DNA of 64,000 nt, taken from positions 310,001 through 374,000 of the forward strand of contig NW_026570278.1 of the NCBI RefSeq assembly GCF_019649055.1, in the 5' to 3' direction. The stretch's first letter is position 1, and every line of letters starts with the position of its first letter. Shown here one piece after another: positions 11,235 to 22,405 of the stretch. Source of the DNA: Paramacrobiotus metropolitanus (Eukaryota; Tardigrada; Eutardigrada; Parachela; Macrobiotidae). The notes beneath the pieces are model-generated. The model saw only the letters and a program-made list of their open reading frames with translations. It was not told the DNA's origin and ran no database searches. The position numbers were made by a program, and so were the translations under genes.

Positions 11235-12389
11235 ATGGCACGGTTAGTACACGATAAATTTTTCAGGACACTCACTAACGGATGTATCCATAGTATCCCA
11301 CAGTATGCGTACGTATGCCACCTGTATCCCGTAAGCGACCTTTATGTATCCCTGCCGTTCACTTTAGAGGCCCCGCTGTACCCGCTCCGTATCCAACAGT
11401 ATGCTAACGTATGCCACTTGTATCCCGTAAGCGACCTTTATGTATCCCTATCGTTCACTCTAGAGGCCCCGCTGTACCCGCTCCGTATCCCACAGTATGC
11501 TAACGTATGCCACCTGTATCCCGTAAGCGACCTCTATGTATCCCTTCCGTTCACTTTAGAGGCCCCGCTGTACCCGCTCCGTATCCCACAGTATGCTAAC
11601 GTATGCCACCTGTATCCCGTAAGCGACCTTTATGTATCCCTTCCGTTCACTTTAGAGGCCCCGCTGTACCCGCTCCGTATCCCACAGTATGCTAACGTAT
11701 GCCACCTGTATCCCGTAAGCGACCTTTATGTATCCCTTCCGTTCACTTTAGAGGCCGCGCTGTACCCGCTCCGTATCCCACAGTATGCTAACGTATGCCA
11801 CTTGTATCCCGTAAGCGACCTTTATGCATCCCTTCCGTTCACTTTAGAGGCCCCGCTGTACCCGCTCCGTATTCCACAGTATGCTAACGTATGCCACCTG
11901 TATCCCGTAAGCGACCTTTATGTATCCCTTCCGTTCACTTTAGAGGCCCCGCTGTACCCGCTCCGTATCCCACAGTATGCTAACGTATGCCACCTGTATC
12001 CCGTAAGCGACCTTTATGTATCCCTTCCGTTCACTTTAGAGGCCCCGCTGTACCCGCTCCGTATCCCACAGTATGCTAACGTATGCCACCTGTACCCCGT
12101 AAGCGACCTTTATGTATCCCTTCCGTTCACTTTAGAGGCCCCGCTGTACCCGCTCCGTATCCCACAGTATGCGTACGTATGCTACCTGTATACCGTAAGC
12201 GACCTTTATGTATCCCTGCCGTTCACTTTAGAGGCCCCGCTGTACCCGCTCCGTATCCCACAGTATGCGTACATATTCCACTTGTATTGTGCGCGCATAC
12301 GCACGCCAGTTTCATCTGTTTTGTGGGTATACCGACCGCCGGTACCAGAGCCTCTGTTTTTTCGAGACTGTATCGTACGGTATGCCTAA
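11235..12389 (+). repeat. 96-bp tandem array 1, open for 384 codons
   Basis: About ten and a half 96-bp units (11,290-12,290) follow a unique head. One frame starts at ATGGCACGG and encodes 32-residue units of the form PLYPLRIPQYANVCHLYPVS-DLYVSLPFTLEA. It ends in unrelated codons at 12,389. Within units, GTATCCC recurs three times. In the open frame many unit-to-unit differences are silent (CTG/TTG, CTT/CTC, CTA/CTG/CTT, ATC/ATT, TAT/TAC, TTA/CTA), fewer change residues (P/A, Y/N, V/A, P/Q, S/P). The same family, head and start codon occur at 32,893 on the other strand. Because 96 is a multiple of three and the unit lacks stops in this frame, openness alone is weak evidence. It may be a minisatellite or a repeat-protein gene. 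Confidence 0.85.
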
Positions 12390-12880
12390 GTAAGTTAGCT
12401 GTATTCTTCAAGCATCATCATGCTGTTTTTTCTCCCCGTCTGATTGGCGTCGGTGTTTTGATCGTTTAATTTAAGGAGATGTTTCTCAAAACTAATTTAA
12501 GCTACCTCTGGTTCGGGAAGTGTTTAAAACCAGGTTAAGCGTCGGAAAACTAACCCAGGAAAATATGCTAGGAAACGAAAGAGGAAACAGATTCTCACAA
12601 GCGCCAATTAAATACAAAAGTTAACTTATTTTGTATGCCAAAATTTGATCTGTCAGTCCGCGTTCGTGCATAAAATCATGGTACATATATACCATCTCGT
12701 ACGTATATATATACATTTTCCAAATTTTTTCCGGTAGAGCAGTTAAAGGACGAAAATTGGTCACGCCTTCAGATCATCGGAAAATGTACATATGTCCGAG
12801 AAAACTGGGAAATTTTAAATTATCAAAATTTAAACACAATATGTTTTATCTTACCGTTTAATACCGAGTGCCTTTTATAT
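12390..12880. other. Intergenic, nothing recognised
   Basis: AT-rich sequence between the array and the next MITE, with short alternating TATA-like runs near 12,690-12,715 only. Confidence 0.45.
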
Positions 12881-13849
12881 ACAGAGGGTGGGCCACCCAG
12901 GTTGTTACACTAATCAAATACATTTTTTAAAAAGTCAGTATGTCAACTATAGTTTCTCTAAACCCATTTTCGAATAGCCTAGGGTATTCTGGTTCTTAAA
13001 TGCCCACTCAGGGTTGGCAAAAAAAATGTTCAGAATTACAGGACTGGAAAGACTGGAACATGGTTCCAGAAGGGTGCGTTTTAAAATCGGGGCAAGTTTC
13101 AGAAAACAATTTTTAAAAAATTCTGTGCACCTTCCAATAAAATGACAAAATTAATAAAATGACAAAATTATTATAAAATGTTGCCCGTTCATGTCTGCTC
13201 CATATAAAACTTGTTTGGTCTTGATCGGAACAATGGCTGGGCTTTGGAACCCAAATCCCAAACGTCAAATCCCGAATTTCACCGGAAGTGTTCAAAATCC
13301 CTGGCATTCAGATACCAAACGTTGGTTTCAACTCGAAACTTCAGAATAACTTTCAGAGACATGCCTTAACTCGATTTCGTTTTCGTCGGGACAGTTCAAG
13401 CAGCACCGCATTTATCACACGAGTTTTTAACGGCTTGCATAAACCATTTTTCAAAAACTGAATACCCGGAAGTACGAAAAATATCTGTTTTCTTTCTCTT
13501 GAAACCAGATTTTGACTGCCCGACGATATTCGCTGCTCAACCTGTTTTTCCCAGCCTCTTCTATAGTTACAATAACAATTGGGCAAAAAAGTCTTTCCCT
13601 GATTTTACAATCGCTGTAAAACACAACCCGGAAGTGAAACTACGTAATCGCAATTTTTCACTCTGGTCGTCGTCAGAACTAGGAATCTTGGGACTCACAA
13701 ATAACTGACAATTAACAACAGTTACATGTTTCACGTACTAGAAAGGTTAAGCAACAAAACTGCATCAGCAGATTTGTGATAAGTTTGACTATGAACTGAG
13801 AATGAATTTTCTGCTGAAACTGTAACAACCTGGGTGGCTCACCCTCTGT
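12881..13849. mobile_element. Non-autonomous DNA transposon with 29-bp inverted ends
   Basis: The left end ACAGAGGGTGGGCCACCCAG and the right end (complement ACAGAGGGTGAGCCACCCAG) agree at 28 of 29 positions, on through GTTGTTACA. TA dinucleotides flank both ends, consistent with the Tc1/mariner superfamily. The 969-bp interior has only short frames on both strands and no recognisable transposase. Confidence 0.75.
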
Positions 13850-13910
13850 ATATTTCCGTTCTTTTTCACCGCACGATTTGAAAGCGCTAATATTTGACAG
13901 TTCGTCTATC

Positions 13911-14000
13911 GACGTTGTGCGCATCGCGCACAAGCGATTCTGCCGCACAGACCACGAACACGGTATATTTGTACAGTCTGTAACTTCTTGTTAAGTACTG
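13911..14000. repeat. Dispersed repeat shared with 17,475-17,560
   Basis: The common core is CACAAGCGATT, then TGCC, CAGACCACGAACACGGTATA, and after a gap CTTCTTGTTAA or CTTCTCGTTAA. The two copies have the same orientation. There is no coding frame. Confidence 0.5.
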
Positions 14001-15270
14001 ATAGATCCTTTGAAGATTTTTTAAAACTTTTCGAAACTACAATGATTTTTGTCAAAAAACGTCTTAATTTAGTCTGCCCTGTGCCTGATTTTTCGAACAA
14101 ATTTCTGAGCTGAACGCATGGATACTGAAATACTTCCCGAGATGCAAAAATATTAAGACGTAATAATGATTGTAAGTAGGTATAACTCTTGAGATGAGTA
14201 TCGGTCGCGCTAGCCCGCGGCCCGTTTTGTTTAAGGTGTATAATGTCCTGAGTATCTGGAGTCTTTTCAAGTTTGCAGTTGTTTTAATCGATCTTATTTC
14301 TTCATTCTTGTCAGTTTATCACTTACTCTAGTTCTGAGGTAAAATGCGTTCTCCTTCAGTACTGATGTCTGCATAAGTGAACTCCATGCATGCCAGCAGT
14401 GGTGACTCTTCGGCGTTTAACGTTTTAGGTTTCGAGGTACAGATTTTCCTAATAATCGCTTTCAGTAAATATTGTCTTTTAAAATAAGTCGGGAATGCAA
14501 ACCTCAACAGTTTCCCAATTTACTAACAACTGATTTGATTGCATGTTTTCTCAAATTATCGAAACTTATTTCGGTGTAATTATTCCAGTAAAAAGCAATC
14601 GAAGGTTGAGCGCATAATTCATGATAACTGCTACGAGTGCTTTGTTTTGTCAAACGATTCTGAAATATGTTTTAGCACAGTTAGTTTTATAACCCAATAG
14701 TTATTGTAAATTTGCCCGATAGTTATTCTAAATAAGTTAATGCCTATACTACTTGCCTAACTCAAGAAGGAAAGAATTCAAATACATAAGTACTACTGTA
14801 CTAGAACCCGCACACACTCGCCAGGGCCCGGTCACCGACTCAGGGCTCCGCAAAATTTCAGTTTTTGCAGGAAGACAGAGTAACCCTTGGAAATACTTGA
14901 AAAAATATTATGATCGGCCATGGTAAAGTGGGCGTACCTAAACTAAATTCCTTTGGCATTAAACATACATCTTTATGTATTGGGAACACTGTATCATTGT
15001 AGCGCAATATAGATATGTTAGAGGTTGGTATAAGTGATTTCAGTAGTCCGATCCTCGCTAATCGTTCCAAAAATTAGTGCTGTTAATAGTCGAGAAGAGT
15101 TAAAAGAATTGTGAAACTAGTGAGTAGTGAGAAGTTAGAACGCGCATTGTATTTGTGCCAACGTGTGTGTGATACTCTACCGCGGGACGTATTCCGATTT
15201 CCCAATGCATACATACTACTCTCGTACTATATGTAATTTTTCCCGGCGGTTTATGTAACAGCAGGAATTT
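14001..15270. other. Intergenic, nothing recognised
   Basis: AT-rich sequence. Minus-strand frames near 14,064-14,270 and 14,858-15,070 lack splice or family evidence. Confidence 0.45.
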
Positions 15271-15395
15271 TTCGTCAAAACGTCAAAAACTGATAACGTT
15301 AAAATACAAGAACGTCAGAACGTGCAAAAGTCTAAGACGTTAGACCGTTATAAATCAGAACAGCAGAACGTCAAAACATAAAACGTTAGAACTTC
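15271..15395. repeat. Degenerate AACGTCARAA minisatellite
   Basis: The motif AACGTCAAAA or AACGTTAGAAC recurs about eight times with irregular spacing of roughly 10-20 bp. It is not coding. Confidence 0.6.
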
Positions 15396-15666
15396 ATTAA
15401 GTCTTATAATAAAGTCTTATAAAATATGACTACAGAAGCGTATATACGATTACAATTCTAGTCTTAAATACATTCTTTTCATACTGCTAGCCTTTTCATA
15501 TTTAAAATGACCTTTCCAAATAATGCCAATACTATCTGTCTGTAGTACTTGAGTGCCGAGCACGGATGCGCGAGGCTCCCTTGTATTCACACAATCATAC
15601 CGATCAGAACGGAGGTTTATTTCATGCGCCATTTCTATGGACTCGCCAACGCTTGGTCAGTTTTCT

Positions 15667-16366
15667 TTAAGGGATTTGGCCCGGTACATAGCACCAAGTT
15701 CGTATACATCCAGGGGAACTTTCGCTGATGCGCGCTCCCAAACACTTTTTTGCATTGCTTTATGGAATTTTGTAGCCAGAAGAATTGTATACCTAGGTGA
15801 GAAAACCGTTTGCGCGCGGAACATCCGGTTGTGAAGTGATGAGGGCATCAAAATTCCAAAAAGTTTAAATGCATTCAGGTGTACCAAAAGTCTCATTATG
15901 GACCGATCCCTTTCAGATTTTGCGCGTAAATGCACATAACCATGAAGATCGTTTTGACACGGATCCAGACTTCTACGATTTTTTTCAAATTTTAAAATGA
16001 GTTTTAAAATTTCTGAAATTCATTTTAAAATTTGAAAGCCATGCTAGAACAGTGGATCCGTGTCAAAATAATCTTCATGGTGATGTGCATTTACATGCAA
16101 AGTTCGAAAGGGATCGGTCCATAATGACACTTTTGGTACACCTGAATGCATTTAAACTTTTTGGAATTTTTGTTACCCTCATAACTCGGCAACCGGATGT
16201 TGCGCGCGAAAACGGATTTCACGCCTATGTACACCAATCATTTGGCCACACAATGTCAAAAAGCAACCGAAAAAAGTGTTATGAAATTTTTCAAGACTAA
16301 GCCCGGTACATAGTGCTAAAATCGTGTACATTGACGGGAATATTCGCTTTTGCGCACTTTAAATTT
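15667..16366. mobile_element. Palindromic TTAA-type element, rearranged copy
   Basis: The left end TTAAGGGATTTGGCCCGG starts at 15,667. Two long arms then run head to head around a centre near 16,000 (TTTTAAAATTTCTGAAATTC). Both arms contain TTAAATGCATTCAGG-type sequence, GGACCGATCCCTTTC, and their complements. The right arm breaks near 16,300 and is followed by a second, direct copy of left-end sequence (GCCCGGTACATAG..GTACATTGACGGGAATATTCG), so the terminal repeat is lost. The intact relative is at 39,000-39,667. Frames inside the arms are incidental. Confidence 0.7.
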
Positions 16367-18532
16367 TCCACAGATTTGTAACTTGATCTCTCTTTGCTTT
16401 TAATAAGTAAGTTGGCAGAAGACAATATCACCAGGCCTAGGAATCGTAGAAAGTACTACTACCATGTAAAATGCTTACCGCCCAGTACACAGTGATTAAC
16501 TTAAGAAGAAGTTATACCATGTCGGGTAACAAAAATTTTAATTTTCCGAACTTTGTGGTTGGAATTAGTATGGTCTGACCTAACTTCACACCACACCAAT
16601 GCCCAAACAAATTTCCATTTAAAAAGTTATTCAGTTTTTTGTGAAGATTGCTGTTATCGTTTTGGCGGACTGGCGATCTTTCTGCTCTGCTGCCACCTGT
16701 GGTCAAATCGTTTAGTTGAATGACCGCAGTTGGCAATGAAACGACACGGCCATCTAAACGCGCTTTCCTTTATTCTAGAGAAGATTGCATGATTTCAGGA
16801 ATAACAGCCCACTGGCAAGTGAAATAGGGAGCAGACCGAAATCTTGTGTATGCAGTAAGGACAAGATGAGATAACAAAAGCCGTGAGACAAAGGGAAAGA
16901 TATAACAGTGTTCCGTGAGCGCTCGCTACTCACCAGTGGTCATTCTGTGCATACATGAGCAAAAAAACTGTGGCGGCACTGCAGGCGCAGAAATGAAAGA
17001 TTCGGCGAAAGTGCAGAACAAAGAAAGTTTTTCGCTGAATTCTGAGCGATTTGCCAACTTCAATTCGTAAAATCAATAACTAATTCACAAATCGTGATAA
17101 AATTCTCAGATTTGATCAGATTATAAAAAAATCATTTGCTAACAACTTTAGGGAGGCTTTTCTTTATAACAGTATTCTAACTCTCAACACAAAAATAAAA
17201 GTGACTTCCGGTGCACAAAAATGCAAATTTTAGAAGCATTTTAAACTTTAAACAGAAAAGCTCTTCTCAGAGTTTTTCCTATTTCAGTAAACCCCACTTC
17301 TACGTTGGAGTTGAATTTTTTTGGAATCAATGAAATTTGTTATTACATTTTGAAAATTTGGATTGAAAAACATCGTTTTTTTCGGTTTATTTCATACAAA
17401 CATTTTTTTCTCTCGTGTAGGTGTGTAGGATAATCATTCTGGTTGTTATAAATTGTATGGGTTCGGATGTTAACGTTTCGCGCAACGAGCACAAGCGATT
17501 TTGCCACTCAGACCACGAACACGGTATAACTTCTCGTTAATGAATACAAGTATACAACCAAGCAGAATATTATTTTATATTAAGGATACATACTACATAG
17601 ATACCGGCTTTCATGGCACAGTTATACCGTACGTTAATATACGAATTAAGAAATCACTGTATTAAGTACGAGATCTACACTACGCGCGGCGCCCAATAGT
17701 TTTGAGATCTCATAAACCGAATCAATTTTTTAAAAACTGACGCTACCAATAGATTGGCATCAATCCATAGCTGGGCTCACGTGATTTTGGTTTTTAATTC
17801 GTTTGGCCAGAATCGTGACGGCAGCAAACGATCCAACCCACTTTGAAGGTGACTTTGAAACTTTTGCCTAGAAGCAGTACTTAACAAATGATTTGCAAAA
17901 TAGTATGCAAGAAATAAATTATAGTTACTCATTGCCGGCAATGAGTTAAGTAATTGTAATTATTTTCGCGCCACACCGAGCATAAACTCATCCCAAGGTT
18001 CTGACCACAATGTACGTTAGAATTGCAGTTCTACACGATTATCGTACTTAAACAACGTTCAACAAAGAAATGGTTTTCTGGTACATGTTCTCACTATACC
18101 GTCTATCCTCGTATTTCATCAAACGTTCGAAGTAAGCTGAACTGAGCGTGTAAAGGCGGCCCCATAGTCAACCGTTTTCTGAGACGGAGAAAAGATTTCT
18201 CGACGGGACGGTATTGACGGAGTTTCCGTGGTCACGGATTTTCCACGACACGGTCACTCCGACTTACCGTTCCGTCGTGGTGTCCGAAAGTTGTACTCCT
18301 CATAGTTGTCCGTGCTTCGGCTATATTAGTGGCACCCTTTTGACAGGAAGTAGGCAACTGCCCGTTGCAACGGTTGGAAGTCACCGCCCAGGGCGGTTGA
18401 GGGCCACATTACGGCAAGCCGGCATTAGCTTATGGCAAGACGAGTACAGTATTATTTGGTATTACAGTACTGCACAGTACATGTCGATTACAAGTGCTTT
18501 TAATATCAATGGCGCGATAACAATATCAAGCT
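16367..18532. other. Intergenic, nothing coding recognised
   Basis: It includes the second copy of the repeat seen at 13.9 kb (17,475-17,560). Otherwise it is AT-rich unique sequence. A plus-strand frame at 18,214-18,546 has no support. Confidence 0.45.
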
Positions 18533-18865
18533 CTAATTACTGTTAAACAAAACAACATTTTCAACGGCACCCATTACAGAAGCGGCATTACCACGTTGAA
18601 TTGCTAAAGAGATGTTTTGTTTCAAAAACTCAAGGCTACGAATCTCTACGGTTTGTAGTGAAATCCTCATTCCAATCTCATTAACAAATCTTTTGGTCGA
18701 TGTACCGAAACTGCCGAATGTTTCGAAGCCGACAGACGTAAACTCGTATCGCCCAGAGTGGCCCCAGACAAGAAGCTGTACTTTTTCGCTTTCTCGGTTT
18801 CGGCATGATCTGCTGCCGCTCCGGCTTTTACGCTGGTCTTATCCAAACACGAACGGCTACAGTTT
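18533..18865 (-). mobile_element. Frameshifted retroelement endonuclease fragment, copy 3
   Basis: Read on the minus strand, it carries TSVKAGAAADHAE, KKYSFL, GRYEFTSVGFETFGSFG, SLEFLKQNISLAIQRGNAAS and VMGAVENV before TAG at 18,533. It is closest to the copy at 27.9 kb. An insertion of about 10 bp after KYSFL breaks the frame before GRYEF, so it is dead. The zinc finger and catalytic core are absent. Confidence 0.65.
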
Positions 18866-19078
18866 CTCGATTACGAGTAGGATGAAGGCTGTGCAATAGG
18901 TCAAAATATTTCAACGAGTTATTGTGGACTTACTGCCTAATTTGTCAAATCTAAGAAACTTAATTTTTCATAAATTTTCAATTTGGCAATTATCAGGCGT
19001 ACGAACCTGCGCGTGGTGCTCCGCCCACACAGGGCGTACTTGCACTCACTCACATGCCGTCTCGCCTCTCTCTCTTGT

Positions 19079-19086
19079 ACGTACGT
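19079..19086. repeat. Target-site duplication of the hAT element (left; right copy 22,398-22,405)
   Basis: Both copies read ACGTACGT, which is itself a palindrome. No mismatch has accumulated. Confidence 0.9.
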
Positions 19087-22000
19087 TAGAGCCCTGCACG
19101 AGCCGAGCAGCTCGGCTCGGCTCACGAGCGCTCGCCGCTCGTGAGCACTTCGAGCGAGCGGGTCCCGTTTGATTATTTGCGAGCGATCCGAACAGCTTAA
19201 AAAAAATTGCGAACGAGCGAGTGAGCAGACATATGTGCACCGAGCGAGCACGAGCTGAAAATCTGGAAGACCTGCGAGCGCTGTTTCCTAAACAAAGTGA
19301 AAATGAAAATATTAAGAATACACTATTTTAACAAACGCCCCAGAATGAACATATTAATCGGTTGAAACGCACAACACATTCCCGGCCGTATGGCAGTTTC
19401 GTTATATAACTGAAGCTTATGCGTATACGCAGCCTCCAGTGGAGAGGCGATTTCGCCACTCTCCAGCCTCCAGGAGTATTAACTATTTCCACTCACCGGT
19501 AGTTTTCGAGTGCGGTACTGCACGGCGTAACGGCGTGTATACACGATGGTTGTTATAAGTAGAGACTGTGTTTTTCAATTTAAGTTTTATTTTATTCTGA
19601 AAGTTGAACTCAAACTTTGCTGATCAGTCGCTTTGAATTCAGTTATTTTCTTGATGGTGAATTATTCCCAAAAGACAGTGTAGCGCTAGGGTTGTGCGGA
19701 TTTTAAAGATGACAGAATCGGAAGAAGAAGTCACCGTTGAGTCTGCGATCGTGAAAAGCTCTAGACCATGCGCCAAGGGAAAGCGTAAAAAGATGCACGA
19801 TTCACTGGATATTTCCGATCAGAAACCTACTGCAACACAGCTCAAATTATGGCTTAATGACGGCCGTGCTCATTCGGCGCCAAATTCCAGTGGCACCTCT
19901 GACGTGTGGGAAAAGTTTGAGTTGGTTCTCGATATCAGCTACAAGTTTCTCGGGTTCGCGCAGTGTAAGGCTTGTAAAGCCGTATATTCTTATACCCTGG
20001 GAGGGCCAACGACCAGTTTATCACGTCATATTTGTGAAAAAAAGCCAGCATTGACGATTTTGGGTTATCTCGAAAAGCCACGTGTTAACGCTTCGGCCAA
20101 GCTCGAGAGGACTGCGGCCTGTACCAAGTACGTGTGTCGTAATTTGCGACCGTTTGGATCTGTATCTCAAGATGGTCTCCGCCGGCTAATTGACACCGCA
20201 ATGAACGTTGCATTAAAACATGGAAAGCAGCCAATAAGCGAGCTGATGCCAGATCCTACCACAATAAGCAGAAATGTCGGAAAAACAGCTGCTGAGTACC
20301 ACGAAAGTGTTGGCCCTGCTGTGCGCAAGTGTCTACAAGGCGGTAGTGCCATTACGTTGGATTTATGGACGGAAGATTATACGAAGACCTCTTATCTCGG
20401 CGTAACCGCGCACTACATCCTGGAAAATAAAGTAAGTGTTACTAAGGAATTTGCTGTGCTTTATTTATTTAGCATAGAAATTATACAAATTTGCATCCAT
20501 TGTGATTATTATTTTATTTCATACAATCCTGCACTGTTTTATGCTGTTTCGTGTTCTCAGGCGTGCGACCGCATGTTGTAACAGTATTTTTTGTGATGTA
20601 GTTGGTGGACTGTGTGTTATTTGTTACGGAATATAACTTGGAAGACAAAAGAGCCGTTAATGTACGAAAGTTTCTGTTGGAGCGCCTGGGTCAGTTCGGT
20701 ATCAAGCCAGAGGATCTTGTTGATACAATTTTCGTTTCCGATGAAGGCCCTAATGTTGTTAACGCCGTAATTGCAAAGGACATGCGCGACGAGATCCAGT
20801 TTAAGCACAGAGCTTGCTCCAGACATATTCTTAACACGGTGTTAAGGAATACGTTTTCTTCAAAATCGGATCCGTTGCCGCAGACTGCCTGGCCAGCAGC
20901 CGAAATACTGGAGAAAACAAAAGCGCTGGAACTGGTGCGCTGGTGCGCTGGTGCGCTGGTGACGCACTTCAAGCAGACTGGTCTCATGAAGCAGCTTAAC
21001 ACTACCTTAAAGCAAGAATGTGAAACGCGATGGAATTCTAAATATCGGGTAAATAATAGTAATAACTATTCCCAAAAATGTTTATGTTATTTACTGTTGT
21101 AAATTATTTAGGAAACTGTTCGCTTAGTATGTACAGATTCCGAGACGTTTTGTATGTACAGTATGTATGAAAAAATATAGTATGTACATTGTACAGATTG
21201 CGAGACGTTTTGTTGGTTTTTATTAAAATTAAAGACATCGGTGCATATTCACTGTACAATTGCTTAAAAAAATAATGTGCCTTTCTTTCGTTTATCAGAT
21301 GCTGCAGTCCCTCTTGCGGGAGTATGAAAACGTGCGAGCCATTTTGCGTACACGCGAGGACAACGGTGAGAAAGGCACGGAACTTCTACCGGGACCAAAA
21401 CGAATGGTAGACGATTTGGCACAGCTACTCAAACTTTTTGATGATGCAACAAAAGAACTCAGCACGTCGAAAGAGCCGTCTCTGCAAAAATGTGTGCCGT
21501 GGTATTTTATTCTTCGAGATGATTTGGGGAAATTCACAAGTGAATTCGTGGCGGTTAATATCATCGCAAAGCGGGCGTTGCAGGTTTTGCAAAAGAAGTA
21601 TGTTCTGAACGATATCGAAAAAGTAGCCTGCTTTTTGGACCCTTTTAAGAAGTCGTTGTCCATGTACAATAAGTCAGAAAAGGATGCTATTTACCATACT
21701 GTCCGAAAACTTATGCCGATGTCCTCTTCCAGTCTAGAAATCAATAATTCCAGCTCGATTGCCGCATCTTCGAGCAGCTTCCACGATCGTTTCGAACAGC
21801 AGCCGACTGAAGCCAACGATGAAGTATCCAGTTATTCGCTGTCGTCAATTCCACTTAAATCAGTTGAACTGTTGGACTACTGGAATGGAGAAAAAGGGCG
21901 GTTTCCGGGTTTGAGCGCTCTTGCTTTCAAAGTTTTTGCGGTGCCGGCTACAAGTACCCCTTCTGAACGGGCATTTAGTCTGAGTGGGTTTCTAGTTGAT

Positions 22001-22397
22001 GCTAGGCGTACGTCGCTGAAGCCTGAGAAAGTTGATGATGTTCTATTTTTACATAGTCATTTGAAATAAATTTTTGATTGCAATATTTAATACGTTTCGA
22101 CGTAATCGTAGGCACGTTATATACAGTATGTAGCACTGACTATTATATATGTTTACAAGAAGCGGCAAAAATCTACGATTTTGCGAGCGAGCTGATTGTT
22201 ACTGAAAAACTAACGAGCGAGCTGATTGTTACTGAAAAACTAACGAGCGAGCTAAACGAGCACAAAATGAAAAAAATTGATAACGAGCAAGCTGAGCGAG
22301 CAGCCATTACGGTGCGAGCGAGTTGAGCGAGCAGAAAGCTTCGAAAAACTAAAATGAGCGAGTTGAGCAACAGTTTTGCTGCTCGTGCAGGGCTCTA
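19087..22397 (+). mobile_element. Complete hAT transposon (3,311 bp)
   Basis: The ends are perfect 17-bp inverted repeats, TAGAGCCCTGCACGAGC at 19,087-19,103 and its complement at 22,381-22,397. They are flanked by an identical 8-bp target duplication, ACGTACGT (19,079-19,086 and 22,398-22,405). An 8-bp duplication is diagnostic of hAT elements. Subterminal regions are packed with GAGCGAGC/GCTCGCTC motifs: three clusters on the left (19,140-19,255), and at least six on the right (22,183-22,340), including a 30-bp unit in tandem. These are probable transposase-binding sites, as in other hAT elements. A GC-rich hairpin (GCTCACGAGCG / CGCTCGTGAGC) lies at 19,119-19,145. The transposase gene inside is unbroken, so the element may be recently active. 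Confidence 0.93.
19709..22069 (+). CDS. hAT transposase with BED zinc finger (three exons)
   Basis: Exons 19,709-20,431, 20,602-21,048 and 21,299-22,069 join in phase 0 (AAA|GTAAGT...GATGTAG|TTG; CGG|GTAAAT...TTTATCAG|ATG) and encode 646 residues. A BED-type zinc finger lies near residues 65-115 (VWEKFELV, CKACK, SRHIC). The RNase-H-like core shows AITLDLWTED (first Asp), FVSDEGPNVVNAV (second Asp) and the C-H pair in RACSRHI. ETRWNSKY follows. The third acidic residue may be in ATKELS, but I am less sure of it. The C-terminus is the hAT dimerisation domain, with LLDYWN, FPGLSALAFKVFAVPATSTP and SERAFS..RR..L.PE.V. The protein acts in the nucleus, cutting and rejoining at the 17-bp ends. A GTG nearer the 5' end is ignored in favour of the first ATG. 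Three tandem copies of a 9-bp unit (TGCGCTGG) occur in exon 2. Confidence 0.9.
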
Positions 22398-22405
22398 ACG
22401 TACGT

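Noticed and set aside
11235-12290. CRISPR array
   Set aside because: Units are contiguous 96-bp tandem copies without spacers, in a eukaryotic context.
15553-16300. Open frames over the palindromic element
   Set aside because: They lie wholly within inverted arms, appear in mirrored form on both strands, and match only the other copy of the element.
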